From positions 124,001 to 188,000 of the forward strand of contig NZ_KZ819026.1 in assembly GCF_003115845.1 (NCBI RefSeq): a DNA stretch of 64,000 nt. The letters are read 5' to 3'. The notes beneath the pieces were generated by a model. The model was not told where the DNA came from. It did not search any database and saw nothing but the letters and a program-made list of their open reading frames with translations. Shown here in pieces: positions 1 to 8,825 of this stretch (the stretch's first letter is position 1; each line of letters opens with the position of its first letter). The translations under genes were made by a program, and so were the position numbers. Origin of the DNA: Brenneria roseae subsp. roseae (lineage in GTDB: Bacteria > Pseudomonadota > Gammaproteobacteria > Enterobacterales > Enterobacteriaceae).

Positions 1-459
1 TTATTGATTTTCAATCATGAAATTATATATCCTTTCCAAATCATCAATCTGGCTAACATGTATTAATAATCGACGCCGTTCCAAATCAATAACCAGAACA
101 CCATCCTCAGATAAATTCATGCTCTGAATGCGGTTATAAGCAATAAATATATTGGCATAAAAGAACCCTGTTAATTTAAACAACAGTTTTGGGCGTCTGA
201 TATAGGCAAGATAGAACGCCATGAATGCCAGGAAAAGTAAAAGGGAAGTGGTTATTACCGCACCATTATTCATGACATTCTGATAAATAAGAATGACCAC
301 CAGACCAATGAAAATAAGGGCATCCAGCCGGCTGACTCGCTTAAGCATGACGCGTAGTTGGGTTTTGCCTTTTAATCGGTCCATGATGAATTCATCGTAG
401 ATGGCATAAAGCAGCGCCAATCCGATCAACACCACCAGAGCGATATCCGTAAACGTCAT
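1..459 (-). CDS. yobD: YobD, DUF986 inner-membrane protein
   Basis: Small membrane protein of unknown function in the DUF986/YobD family. It is 152 residues, the usual family length, with hydrophobic segments near residues 5-25, 45-65 and 70-87. The C-terminal cytoplasmic-looking part carries the motif SEDGVLV followed by LERRRLLI, which closely matches E. coli YobD. I chose the ATG at 459 because GGAG lies about 6 bases before it. An in-frame ATG at 471 has no ribosome binding site. It follows manZ on the same strand, as in E. coli, so it probably ends the mannose PTS operon. Any role in sugar uptake is only suggested by this linkage. Confidence 0.9.
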   Translation of the reverse strand: MTFTDIALVVLIGLALLYAIYDEFIMDRLKGKTQLRVMLKRVSRLDALIFIGLVVILIYQNVMNNGAVITTSLLLFLAFMAFYLAYIRRPKLLFKLTGFFYANIFIAYNRIQSMNLSEDGVLVIDLERRRLLIHVSQIDDLERIYNFMIENQ

Positions 460-525
460 GAGAAACTCCATGGGTAATTAGCAACGTTGAATCTAACATG
501 AAAGAAGGGGGAAGAGGTAAATAGG

Positions 526-547
526 GCCGGAGGTTTGCACCCCCGGC
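526..547 (-). other. Hairpin between manZ and yobD
   Basis: GCCGG at 526-530 pairs with CCGGC at 543-547, extended inward by GG/CC after one mismatch, with loop TTTGCA. It lies just past the manZ stop. No clean U-run follows on the minus strand, so it may lower read-through into yobD or protect the manXYZ 3' end rather than terminate fully. Confidence 0.35.
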
Positions 548-558
548 GATTTGACAGA

Positions 559-1401
559 TTACACGCCAAGCAGGCCGATCCAATAACCAAATATACCGAT
601 GGCAAAGAAACCGACGATGAGCCACAGCGCGTTGACTTTCCGTCTGAGCAGATACATACAGCCGAACGTCAGCAGCAAAGGAATTAATCCTGGCATGAGC
701 TGGTCGAGAATCGACTGGACCGTGGTGACCGTGGTTTCGCCATTCTGGTTGGTGACCCTTGATACCACCAGCGGTATGTTGACGTGGGTCCACTTGTTAA
801 CCAGCGCCCCCATGACAAACAGACCGAGAATGGATGCCCCCTCCGTCATCTTTTGCAGGAAGCCGCCCCCCATATCGTTAACGATATCCACACCTTTCCG
901 ATAACCGTAGGCCACCCCGTAGTAGCGGACCAGCAGGCGTACCAGATTAAACAGAACGAAGAAGAGCACTGGCCCCAGCAAACTGCCGCTCATGGCGATA
1001 CCGGCACCCAACGCGGCAAACACCGGGCGGGCCGTCCCCCAGAATATCGGGTCGCCTACGCCTGCCAACGGCCCCATCAGACCGACTTTAAGACCGTTGA
1101 TGGCCCCATCATCGATGGGAGCGCCATTGGCGCGCTGCTCTTCCATCGCCATGGTCACCCCAAGCACCGGGGCGGCAACAAACGGCTGGGTGTTGAAAAA
1201 TTCCAGATGGCGTTTGATCGCCTGTTTACGCTCTTCCGAATTCTCAGGATAAAGGCGGCGGATTACCGGCACCATGGAGAAACAGAACCCCAGCGCCTGC
1301 ATACGTTCAAAGTTCCATGAACCCTGGAAAAGATTGGAGCGAATAAACACCGCGCGAATATCGCTGGCAGTGAGTTTTTTGACTTCAGTTGTTTCACCCA
1401 T
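559..1401 (-). CDS. manZ: PTS mannose-family transporter subunit IID
   Basis: EIID membrane subunit of the mannose phosphotransferase permease. With ManY it forms the channel through which hexoses (mannose, glucose, glucosamine) are imported and phosphorylated. The 280-residue protein aligns along its length with E. coli ManZ, including RSNLFQGSWNFERMQALGF near the N-terminus and GPLAGVGDPIFWG in the middle. Hydrophobic segments cluster in the C-terminal half. The ATG at 1401 has AGGAG about 8 bases upstream. The in-frame GTG at 1410 sits on top of that site and is less likely. It starts 14 bases after the manY stop, so the two are co-transcribed. Confidence 0.97.
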   Translation of the reverse strand: MGETTEVKKLTASDIRAVFIRSNLFQGSWNFERMQALGFCFSMVPVIRRLYPENSEERKQAIKRHLEFFNTQPFVAAPVLGVTMAMEEQRANGAPIDDGAINGLKVGLMGPLAGVGDPIFWGTARPVFAALGAGIAMSGSLLGPVLFFVLFNLVRLLVRYYGVAYGYRKGVDIVNDMGGGFLQKMTEGASILGLFVMGALVNKWTHVNIPLVVSRVTNQNGETTVTTVQSILDQLMPGLIPLLLTFGCMYLLRRKVNALWLIVGFFAIGIFGYWIGLLGV

Positions 1402-1415
1402 TTTTCTCACTCCTC

Positions 1416-2213
1416 TTAGTCCAGTTCATTGTCAAGGTCGTTGCTGCTGGCGGCCACCGGCTGGCCCTGAGACTTGTTGTACTTCGGACTCAGTTGGATA
1501 TACAGCACGGCCATCACAATACCAATCACACCCAATGCAACCAGGTTGAAGTCGGTGAAGGCAGCGGTAACAAAACCGAGATAGAAGAACGGCATCAGAT
1601 AGCCTGCGCGCATCATGTTGATGACCATGGCATAACCGACGACGACAATCATGCCGCCCGCGATATTCAGGCCGTTGGTCACGACTTCCGGAATCGAATT
1701 CAGCATGGCGTGAACGGCATCAGTACCGACGGAAATCGCGACGATAACGGCAGGGATCGCGATACGCATTGCCTGAAGCAGCAGGGCTGAGACATGAATC
1801 CAACTGATTGCGCTTAAATTACCGCGTTCGGCGGCGCTGTCAGCGGCATGCTGGAAGGCGACGGTGATGGTGCGAACGATGATCGTCAGAACCTGACCTG
1901 CGGCAGCCAGCGGAATGGCCAGCGCGATCCCCGCGCCCACGCTCTGACCACCGGCAATAACCAGAATGGTCGAGATAATGGAAGCCAGGGCGGCATCAGG
2001 TGCAACGGCCGCCCCGATATTCATCCAGCCCAGGGCGATCATTTCCAATGTACCGCCGATAATAATCCCGGTTTGCAAATCGCCCAGAACGGCGCCGATC
2101 AGCGTACAGGCCACCAAAGGGCGATGGAATTGGAATTCGTCAAGAATAGATCCCATCCCCGAGATGCAAGCTACGATAAATATCAGCACAATTTGAAGTG
2201 TGGTGATCTCCAT
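1416..2213 (-). CDS. manY: PTS mannose-family transporter subunit IIC
   Basis: EIIC channel subunit of the mannose PTS, a polytopic inner-membrane protein that binds and translocates the sugar with ManZ. It has 265 residues, the family's usual size, and is hydrophobic throughout, with motifs such as GSILDEFQFHRPL near residue 22 and glycine-rich membrane segments. The ATG at 2213 follows AGGAG at a normal distance. It lies between manX and manZ in one minus-strand operon. The extended C-terminal tail is hydrophilic and probably cytoplasmic. The family match is clear. Confidence 0.97.
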   Translation of the reverse strand: MEITTLQIVLIFIVACISGMGSILDEFQFHRPLVACTLIGAVLGDLQTGIIIGGTLEMIALGWMNIGAAVAPDAALASIISTILVIAGGQSVGAGIALAIPLAAAGQVLTIIVRTITVAFQHAADSAAERGNLSAISWIHVSALLLQAMRIAIPAVIVAISVGTDAVHAMLNSIPEVVTNGLNIAGGMIVVVGYAMVINMMRAGYLMPFFYLGFVTAAFTDFNLVALGVIGIVMAVLYIQLSPKYNKSQGQPVAASSNDLDNELD

Positions 2214-2281
2214 TGTACTTCTCCTATGGAAAACGTTTCTGAGTAAAATAATTCGTTACACAGCGATAGTTATTAATTGTG

Positions 2282-3241
2282 TTAACGAGCCATCTTATTA
2301 ATTAAGTCCATCATTTTGAGCTTGGTATCCGTCGATACTTTCCTGACTTCTAATTCAATTCCGAGCTTATCCAGTTCTTTAAACGCCGCAATATCTTTTT
2401 CGTCGATAGAGACTGCGTTATTGACCTGAGTCTTGCCCTGACGGAACGCCATTCCTCCAATATTAACGGATGTTATTTTTACGCCGTTTTCAACCAGCGT
2501 GACGACATCGGTCGGGTTGGTAAATAAAAACATGACGCGGTCGGATGCATATTTGGGGTTGTCATAAACGCGAATGGCTTTGGCAACATCCACAACATGC
2601 GCCGTGACGCCCGGAGGAGCAACCTGGGTCAGCAGGGTTTTACGCACGTGATCGGCTGCAACTTCGTTACTGACGACAATAATACGCGATACATTGGTTT
2701 CTTTGGTCCAGCGGGTAGCCACCTGACCATGGATTAAACGGTCATCAATACGGGCCAGCCCGATCTTCATGTGTTCGCCAGTGCCGCTGATGGGCGCGGC
2801 GGCCTGCGCTTTGTATGGGGTCGCGGCAACAGGCCCGGCAGTTGTCTGCTGTTTCAGCGCCTTGACCCCATCTCTGCCTGCTTCCAGAGCAATGGAAACC
2901 AGATCGGCGAATGCAGGATTGTCATCCCGCGCCATAAAGGTTTCCGCCAGCATCGGAATATTTACCCCGGCGATAACTTCATGATTCTCCTTGTCCGTTA
3001 CCAGGCGGCTGGCCGCGTTGAATGGGCTGCCTCCCCAGGTATCGACCAGGAACAACACGCCATTTGCCGTGTCTAATTGAGATAACTTCTCCTGATATTT
3101 TTCTATTAGTGTTTCAGCGTTCTCTCCGGGGACGAAATCGATCCAGGCGACGTTGCTCTGTTCGCCCAGAATCATTTCAGCCGTTTTTAACAGCGGCCCC
3201 GCAGTGGCTCCGTGAGTGCATAACATTATCGCAATACTCAC
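2282..3241 (-). CDS. manX: PTS mannose-family fused IIAB protein
   Basis: Cytoplasmic phosphotransfer protein of the mannose PTS. Phosphate passes from HPr to His10 in the IIA domain (residues 1-130, motif CTHG), then to His171 in the IIB domain (about 158-319, motif DDRLIHGQV), then to the incoming sugar. The domains are joined by an Ala/Pro-rich linker at about 131-157. The start is GTG at 3241 with a strong GAGGAGG ribosome binding site. It is the first gene of manXYZ-yobD. A candidate Mlc/NagC operator lies about 210 bp upstream. The domain order and both active histidines are intact, so function should be normal. Confidence 0.97.
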   Translation of the reverse strand: MSIAIMLCTHGATAGPLLKTAEMILGEQSNVAWIDFVPGENAETLIEKYQEKLSQLDTANGVLFLVDTWGGSPFNAASRLVTDKENHEVIAGVNIPMLAETFMARDDNPAFADLVSIALEAGRDGVKALKQQTTAGPVAATPYKAQAAAPISGTGEHMKIGLARIDDRLIHGQVATRWTKETNVSRIIVVSNEVAADHVRKTLLTQVAPPGVTAHVVDVAKAIRVYDNPKYASDRVMFLFTNPTDVVTLVENGVKITSVNIGGMAFRQGKTQVNNAVSIDEKDIAAFKELDKLGIELEVRKVSTDTKLKMMDLINKMAR

Positions 3242-3612
3242 TTGCTACCTCCTCATTATTCACGATCAAATTGAATGTGTAATGCGTCAGGAAACAGGGT
3301 TAACGCTCATGTGCTGAAAGTTAACCGTCGCGGTATCAGTATGGACGTAAGAATCTAACTTGCTTACTTATCCGGTAAATAAATGTCACTATTAACCCAA
3401 TACTTTCAGCAAGTAGATGCCGGCGCCTAAACGTAACACTACGGTTTGACAGATTTATTTTAGCCATCGAAAAAATAAATTGTGTGACGTTGCTCTAATG
3501 CTGATTAGTTAAGAATGGTTATGTCTGGGTTGCGCACATTTTTATCTACGTGCGCTTTACCCTGGGGAACGAAAGCGATGCGGACGAGAAATTTGTGATG
3601 AAATCTCGATAG
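3242..3612. other. Intergenic region upstream of manX
   Basis: This 371-bp stretch holds no supportable gene. It must contain the manX promoter and the 3' end of the Lrp-type regulator transcript. It is AT-rich between about 3340 and 3500. The only structured element I could pick out is the operator-like palindrome listed separately. No unambiguous CRP box (TGTGA-N6-TCACA) was found. Confidence 0.6.
3454..3479. promoter_or_regulatory. Candidate Mlc/NagC-type operator for manXYZ
   Basis: The inverted repeat TTTATTTT / AAAATAAA is separated by 10 bases that include CG. This is the general architecture of Mlc and NagC operators: A/T-rich arms around a G/C-containing centre. Mlc represses manXYZ in E. 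coli, so the location fits, but the match is by eye and the distance to manX is long. Confidence 0.4.
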
Positions 3613-4083
3613 TTACACGCTAGCTTTTACGGGGAGGGCGGTTTTATAAATCAACCGCCGCAGGGAGAAAGAGGATTGAACATCACGCAATCCTTCAATC
3701 CTGATCAATTTTTTCTGCAGGAAACGCTCGAAATCCGACAGGCTGGCAGCCACAACCCGCAGCATAAAATCATGGCTGCCTGACATCAGGTGGCACTCCA
3801 TTACTTCATCAAACGTTGCAATCTGTTGTTCAAATTTGCGAAAGGTCGCCTCTGATTTCGGCTCCAGCGTCAGGGATATGTAAGCGTTTACCGGAAACCC
3901 GGCTTTTTCCTGATCGAGCAGCGCGACATAGTGGGCGATCGCGCCAGCGTCTTCCAGATTTTTGAGCCGGCGGGTGCAGGGGGTGGCAGACAAGCAAACC
4001 CGCTCCGCCAGTTCGGTGGTTTTTAACCTGGCGTCCTGCTGTAATTCATTCAGTATTTGCGCATCAATGCGATCGATTTTCAT
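3613..4083 (-). CDS. Lrp/AsnC-family transcriptional regulator
   Basis: DNA-binding regulator of 156 residues with the family's standard layout. An N-terminal helix-turn-helix domain (about 1-60) begins KIDRIDAQILNELQQDARLK and contains the recognition-helix pattern SATPCTRRLKNLEDAG. A C-terminal RAM/AsnC ligand-binding domain (about 68-145) carries the GSHDFMLRV pattern. It is not Lrp or AsnC itself. I could not assign a named orthologue, although the cysteine-responsive DecR group is similar in layout. It is transcribed away from a YitT-type membrane protein, and the 193-bp gap contains a perfect palindrome. It may therefore control that neighbour; the ligand is unknown. The ribosome binding site is weak. 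Confidence 0.88.
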   Translation of the reverse strand: MKIDRIDAQILNELQQDARLKTTELAERVCLSATPCTRRLKNLEDAGAIAHYVALLDQEKAGFPVNAYISLTLEPKSEATFRKFEQQIATFDEVMECHLMSGSHDFMLRVVAASLSDFERFLQKKLIRIEGLRDVQSSFSLRRLIYKTALPVKASV

Positions 4084-4220
4084 TAGGTGATACTCGCTGT
4101 TTTCCCATTAATAATGAGGTGAAATCACTCATTCATGATGCTATCAGGGTTATTTTTAGTTAAAAGTCACTCGGTGATCAATGATAATTTAACTGCGTCA
4201 AGTGAATTATCAGTCGAATA

Positions 4221-4240
4221 AAATGCAAATATATGCATTT
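4221..4240. promoter_or_regulatory. Palindrome in the divergent Lrp-type/YitT promoter region
   Basis: AAATGCA at 4221-4227 and TGCATTT at 4234-4240 form perfect 7-bp arms around a 6-bp A/T spacer. It lies 37 bp before the YitT-type start and 138 bp before the regulator start. It is a plausible operator for the adjacent Lrp/AsnC-type protein. Confidence 0.45.
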
Positions 4241-4276
4241 CTTATGGCTGAAAACATTCGGTGGGGATAGAGATTG

Positions 4277-4918
4277 ATGCGTGTGCTAAGAAAATCGGTG
4301 GCGCTGCGAAAAGGGCCGGATGGGGTTTTTCAACATACGTTGAAAGATGACATTTATGGGCTGACGCTGGGCGTGATGTTTATCGCCGTGGGGTTGAATA
4401 TGCTCAAGCTGTCCGGCATGGTAACCGGCGGCATTGCCGGTATCGCATTACTGATTTCCTATTATGTCCCGCTGTCTATTGGCTTGTTGTTTATTCTGGC
4501 CAATATTCCGTTCATGATTTTCTGCTACTTCAGCATGGGGCGCAGTTTCACGTTGAAAACCCTGATCGTCAACGTAGCCCTCGCCCTGACGACACAGGCT
4601 GTCCCGCATTTTATTACCATCAGCTATATCCACCCGCTGTTTTCTGCTTTGGTTGGCGGTACCTTTCTTGGCATGGGGATTCTTTCTCTGGCCCGGCACA
4701 ATGCGTCCGTGGGAGGCACCGGGGTCGTTACCATGTGGCTATACCGGCGCTTCAATATCAATGTCGGTAAGACACAGATGTTGCTGGATATATTGGTGTT
4801 CCTGCTGTCACTGTTCAAAATGCCGGCCATGCTGTTGTTCTGGTCTGCGGTCAGCGCACTGGCGATGAATGCAATGTTGATGAACTGGCACAAACCGGGC
4901 CGCTATCAGGGCGGATGA
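4277..4918 (+). CDS. YitT-family (YczE/YyaS/YitT) membrane protein
   Basis: Predicted polytopic inner-membrane protein of 213 residues with about five or six hydrophobic segments. After a short cytoplasmic N-terminus, the first segment begins at DDIYGLTLGVMFIAVGLNML, and the motifs GMVTGGIAGIALL and NASVGGTGVV are typical of the YitT family. The family function is not settled. The ATG at 4277 is preferred, with GGGGAT about 10 bases upstream. The preceding in-frame TTG is discounted. It is divergent from an Lrp/AsnC-type regulator, which hints at control by an amino-acid-like effector. Regulator-transporter pairs often work this way, but the substrate cannot be inferred. Confidence 0.85.
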   Translation: MRVLRKSVALRKGPDGVFQHTLKDDIYGLTLGVMFIAVGLNMLKLSGMVTGGIAGIALLISYYVPLSIGLLFILANIPFMIFCYFSMGRSFTLKTLIVNVALALTTQAVPHFITISYIHPLFSALVGGTFLGMGILSLARHNASVGGTGVVTMWLYRRFNINVGKTQMLLDILVFLLSLFKMPAMLLFWSAVSALAMNAMLMNWHKPGRYQGG

Positions 4919-5330
4919 ACAGGTCTCCGCGCGGCTACGCTGATGGATAAGATTACGACTGGCGTCAGGGTTTTTAAAGCCTGTGTGAAAAAAGTATTAG
5001 GGTGAAACGTGGTGATCCCCCGCCAATGCGCTGTAGAACACCGTGTTTGTCACGAAGAACGGGGGAAGAAAATCTTTGTGAAAAAGTCTAAACAACCTGT
5101 TAGAGTAATCTTCCCTTAAATTGCTTAGGAGCACTGGGCATCAGCCCTTCCCATGGACTGTCACCGACAAAACGTTAACTGTTTACCTGCATGCGCTGGT
5201 GGTTTTCTGTACTCGGTTGGTTTTTCCAGCCATTCTCTGAGTTACTCTGCTTCATTCCTATTCTTTCTATTACCATTCAATGTAAATAACGCATTGAAGT
5301 CATTTGCTCGTTCATTTTTCGGAGTCTGAC
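4919..5330 (+). other. Long leader region of yoaE
   Basis: 412 bp without a gene. A plausible promoter lies around 5075-5115 (TTGTGA followed by a TAGAGTAAT-like -10), which would give a leader of roughly 200 nucleotides. Short GC hairpins such as GGGC-ATCA-GCCC near 5137 are present. I looked for the yybP-ykoY manganese riboswitch found before some other TerC-family genes and could not recognise its core. Confidence 0.4.
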
Positions 5331-6881
5331 ATGGAATTTTTGCTGGATCCTTCAATCTGGGCAGGCCTATTGACGTTGGTGGTACTTGAGATTGTTCTGG
5401 GTATCGACAATTTGGTGTTTATCGCGATTCTTGCGGATAAATTGCCACCCAGGCAGCGAGATAAAGCTCGCATTATCGGTCTGTCGCTGGCGCTGTTAAT
5501 GCGCCTGGGCCTGTTGTCTCTGATTTCCTGGATGGTCACGCTGACCCGTCCATTGTTTTACGTTGGTGATTTCAGCTTCTCCGGCCGCGACCTGATTCTG
5601 CTATTCGGCGGGGTATTTCTGTTGTTTAAAGCGACGATGGAACTGCATGAACGGCTGGAAAATAAATCCCATGACGAAAATGGCAATCGCGCACATGCCA
5701 GTTTTTGGGTGGTCGTTGCACAGATTGTCGTACTGGATGCGGTATTCTCACTCGATGCCGTAATTACCGCCGTAGGCATGGTTAATCACCTTGCGGTGAT
5801 GATGACCGCCGTCGTGATCGCGATGGGAGTGATGCTGCTGGCCTCCAAACCGTTGACCAACTTTGTCAACGCGCACCCGACGGTGGTTGTACTCTGTCTC
5901 AGCTTCCTGTTGATGATTGGTTTGAGTCTGATGGCGGAAGGTTTTGGTTTCCATATTCCTAAAGGCTATCTGTATGCTGCGATCGGATTCTCTATCCTGA
6001 TCGAACTATTCAACCAGATTGCCCGACATAACTTCATGAAGCATCAGTCGCGGCGTCCTTTGCGCGAGCGTACCGCCGAGGCGATTTTACGCCTGATGGG
6101 AACCCGGAAAACAACGGATGAAGTGGATAGCGAACCGAAAAAAGTGACGCCGGATACCTTTGCAGAGGAAGAACGCTACATGATCAGCGGTGTGCTCACG
6201 TTGGCGTCACGTTCTCTGCGCAGCGTCATGACGCCGCGAACCGAGATTTCCTGGGTAGACTGTGAACGCTCCGTCGACGATATTCGATTGCAACTGCTGG
6301 ATACGCCGCACAGTCTTTTCCCGGTCTGCCGCGGCTCGCTGGATGAGCTGGTCGGCGTGGTGCGGGCCAAAGAGTTGCTGGTCGCGCTTGAAACGCACAC
6401 TGATGTGGAAAGCTTCGCCGCGGTGAACCCGCCTATCGTCGTACCGGAAACGCTGGATGTGATTAATTTGCTTCCGGTCCTGCGCCGCGCCAAAGGCAGC
6501 CTGGTTATGGTGAGCAATGAATTTGGCGTGGTGCAGGGGTTGGTGACGCCGCTGGACGTGCTGGAAGCGATTGCCGGTGAGTTTCCGGACGAAGATGAAA
6601 CGCTGGATATTGTGGCTGATGGCGACGGCTGGCTGGTAAAAGGGGGCACGGATCTGCACTCGTTACAGCAGGTGGTCAACAGCAGTGATTTGGTGAGTCC
6701 CAAAGAGGATTATGCCTCGCTGGCCGGGCTGTTGCTGGCACACAGCGATGAGTTTCCGAAAGTGGGTGAAATTATCGAATTACACCAGCTGCGCTTTCAG
6801 ATTCTCGAAGTCTCGGAATATCGTATCGAGCTGGTGAGGGTAGAGAAAATCGCCGATCCGGTTGAGGACGAAGACGCGTAA
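5331..6881 (+). CDS. yoaE: TerC-type membrane protein with CBS and CorC domains
   Basis: Inner-membrane protein of the TerC/Alx superfamily fused to cytoplasmic regulatory domains. Residues 1 to about 215 are the TerC part, with roughly seven membrane segments and acidic motifs [11 protein letters not shown] and DAVFSLDAV that probably coordinate a cation. Two CBS domains follow (about 290-410, starting [11 protein letters not shown]), then a CorC/HlyC transporter-associated domain (about 425-505). The 516 residues match E. coli YoaE. The ATG at 5331 has GGAG seven bases upstream. The superfamily is linked to metal export and envelope stress, but this member's substrate is not established. 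It is convergent with sdaA, as in E. coli. Confidence 0.93.
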   Translation: MEFLLDPSIWAGLLTLVVLEIVLGIDNLVFIAILADKLPPRQRDKARIIGLSLALLMRLGLLSLISWMVTLTRPLFYVGDFSFSGRDLILLFGGVFLLFKATMELHERLENKSHDENGNRAHASFWVVVAQIVVLDAVFSLDAVITAVGMVNHLAVMMTAVVIAMGVMLLASKPLTNFVNAHPTVVVLCLSFLLMIGLSLMAEGFGFHIPKGYLYAAIGFSILIELFNQIARHNFMKHQSRRPLRERTAEAILRLMGTRKTTDEVDSEPKKVTPDTFAEEERYMISGVLTLASRSLRSVMTPRTEISWVDCERSVDDIRLQLLDTPHSLFPVCRGSLDELVGVVRAKELLVALETHTDVESFAAVNPPIVVPETLDVINLLPVLRRAKGSLVMVSNEFGVVQGLVTPLDVLEAIAGEFPDEDETLDIVADGDGWLVKGGTDLHSLQQVVNSSDLVSPKEDYASLAGLLLAHSDEFPKVGEIIELHQLRFQILEVSEYRIELVRVEKIADPVEDEDA

Positions 6882-7047
6882 TAACCGTTTGTACGCAACA
6901 GCGCAACATTGCCGCTAGCCGGCGGTGTTGCCGCTGAATCAATAACGTTGATCGCGTTTGCGCGTGAGGCGTGAAGCAGAGGGTCTGGTATCAGCCCTTA
7001 ATCGATGCAAAGACGGTGAAGGTCAACAAAAACCAGGGAGCAGGTTA

Positions 7048-7070
7048 TCGGCGGAATGGGCTTCCGCCGA
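7048..7070 (-). terminator. Hairpin downstream of sdaA
   Basis: A perfect 9-bp stem, TCGGCGGAA / TTCCGCCGA, with loop TGGGC starts 22 bases after the sdaA stop. On the minus strand a T-rich run appears only about 15 bases later, so termination by this hairpin alone is not canonical. It may act as a 3' stabiliser. Confidence 0.4.
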
Positions 7071-7091
7071 GGGATCATGAACTAAAGGGAA

Positions 7092-8456
7092 TTAGTCGCA
7101 CTGAACCTTGATCGCCAGACCGCCGCGAGAGGTTTCGCGATATTTGGCATTCATGTCTTTACCCGTTTCGTACATGGTTTCAATGACCTTATCCAGAGAG
7201 ACGCGAGGTTCGCTGGTGCGGCGCATCGCCATACGGGCGGCGTTGATCGCTTTCACCGCGGCAATCGCATTACGCTCGATGCAGGGGACCTGAACCTGAC
7301 CCGCAACCGGATCGCAGGTTAAGCCCAGATTATGCTCCATCCCGATTTCAGCCGCGATGCAAACCTGTTCCGGGCTGGCGCCCATCAGCTCCGCCAAACC
7401 TGCCGCCGCCATGGAACACGCAACGCCGACTTCACCCTGACAACCGACTTCTGCGCCAGAGATTGAGGCATTCATTTTGTACAGAATGCCAACGGCGCCT
7501 GCCGCGAGGAAATAGCGGGTATAGATGCCGGGTCCCGCGGGTTCAATGAAATGATCATAGTACGCCAATACCGCCGGGACGATACCGCATGCGCCGTTGG
7601 TTGGCGCGGTGACCACACGTCCGCCTGCCGCATTTTCCTCATTCACCGCCAGAGCAAACATGTTTACCCAATCGACGACGTTCATCGGGTCGTTAGAGTT
7701 TTTGTCCGAGGAAACCAGCATCCGGCGCAGCGCAGACGCGCGACGTGGAACACGCAGCGGGCCGGGCAGAACGCCTTCGGTATTTACACCGCGGTCAATA
7801 CAGGCCCGCATGGTTTGCCAGATATCGGCGAAGTAATTTTCGATATCCTGACGGCTATGCAGCGCCAGTTCGTTACGCATTACCATGCCGGACAGCGAGA
7901 GGCCGCTTTGTTTGCAATGCGCCAACATCTCTTTGGCGGAATGAAAGGCGTAGGGGACAGAGGCTTCCGTTTGCGAAGACTTACCGAAATTCTCTTCATC
8001 GACGATGAACCCACCACCAATTGAGTAATAGGTTTTGCTGTAAACCGCTTTATTTCCGGCAAATGCCGTAATCGTCATGCCATTTTCATGCAACGGCAGG
8101 TTTTCGCTGCGAAAAACCATGCCGCCTTCGCGTGGAAAGTCGACTTCATGCCGACCGCCGGCCAGTAACAGACGCTCGCGCTGTTCGACATCACGGATGA
8201 ATCCCGGAATGGCATCGATATCGACCGTATCAGGCATATTGCCCGCAAGCCCCATGATGATCGCGATATCGGTATGGTGACCTTTTCCCGTCAATGACAG
8301 TGAGCCGTAGACATCGACGGCAATGCGCGTGATGGAGATCAGTAAATCCTGATTTATCAAATCATCGACAAATTGCTTACCGGCTTTCATCGGTCCAACC
8401 GTATGAGAGCTAGAGGGGCCAATACCGATTTTAAACATGTCGAAAACGCTTATCAC
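7092..8456 (-). CDS. sdaA: L-serine dehydratase (deaminase) 1
   Basis: Iron-sulfur enzyme that converts L-serine to pyruvate and ammonia in the cytoplasm. The 454-residue length is standard. The N-terminal beta domain starts ISVFDMFKIGIGPSSSHTVGPMK. The C-terminal catalytic alpha domain carries the cysteines expected to bind the 4Fe-4S cluster: GCQGEVGVAC, then LTCDP and VPCIERN. It is transcribed convergently with yoaE and is followed upstream by a 369-bp gap before nudL, so it is probably monocistronic. The ATG at 8456 gives the family N-terminus exactly. Confidence 0.98.
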   Translation of the reverse strand: MISVFDMFKIGIGPSSSHTVGPMKAGKQFVDDLINQDLLISITRIAVDVYGSLSLTGKGHHTDIAIIMGLAGNMPDTVDIDAIPGFIRDVEQRERLLLAGGRHEVDFPREGGMVFRSENLPLHENGMTITAFAGNKAVYSKTYYSIGGGFIVDEENFGKSSQTEASVPYAFHSAKEMLAHCKQSGLSLSGMVMRNELALHSRQDIENYFADIWQTMRACIDRGVNTEGVLPGPLRVPRRASALRRMLVSSDKNSNDPMNVVDWVNMFALAVNEENAAGGRVVTAPTNGACGIVPAVLAYYDHFIEPAGPGIYTRYFLAAGAVGILYKMNASISGAEVGCQGEVGVACSMAAAGLAELMGASPEQVCIAAEIGMEHNLGLTCDPVAGQVQVPCIERNAIAAVKAINAARMAMRRTSEPRVSLDKVIETMYETGKDMNAKYRETSRGGLAIKVQCD

Positions 8457-8825
8457 GCAAAAACTCCTTAAAAAGCGCAGGTTACACCCGTAGGTTAGAA
8501 TAAAACTCGTTAAATCACGCTATTGTAGTGTGGAATATGTTGCAAAGTTTTCTTTTTCGCATGAAATAAACTTATGCCAATTCGCAATAGAACTTATATC
8601 AGAGAGGATGCGATAGCCGGTATTGCTTACAGAATAGTCGAAAAAGGAGAATTAAACAGCGCTATATCCATGCTGTTGGTATGGATAATTGGCGGTGCAA
8701 AAAAAGTGCTTATGCGTTAATCCGCTTATGAGCGCACTGCGCTGGGGTTTTATGAGTCTATTTACCGCCAGTCATTCACGTTCATTTATTCCCCCCGCAA
8801 CGAGGGTTGATGAGCGAAATAGCGG
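8457..8825. other. Intergenic region between sdaA and nudL
   Basis: 369 bp containing the sdaA promoter (minus strand) and the 3' end of the pabB-nudL transcript. It is AT-rich from 8500 to 8700. No open frame here resembles a protein I know, and I see no clear operator or terminator. Confidence 0.5.

Noticed and set aside
784-1320. 178-codon plus-strand frame opposite manZ
   Set aside because: Antisense to a conserved gene; the product is rich in His, Gln and Arg, as expected from the complement of a membrane protein gene.
4919-5330. yybP-ykoY manganese riboswitch before yoaE
   Set aside because: The gene family and long leader made it plausible, but the conserved core could not be found.
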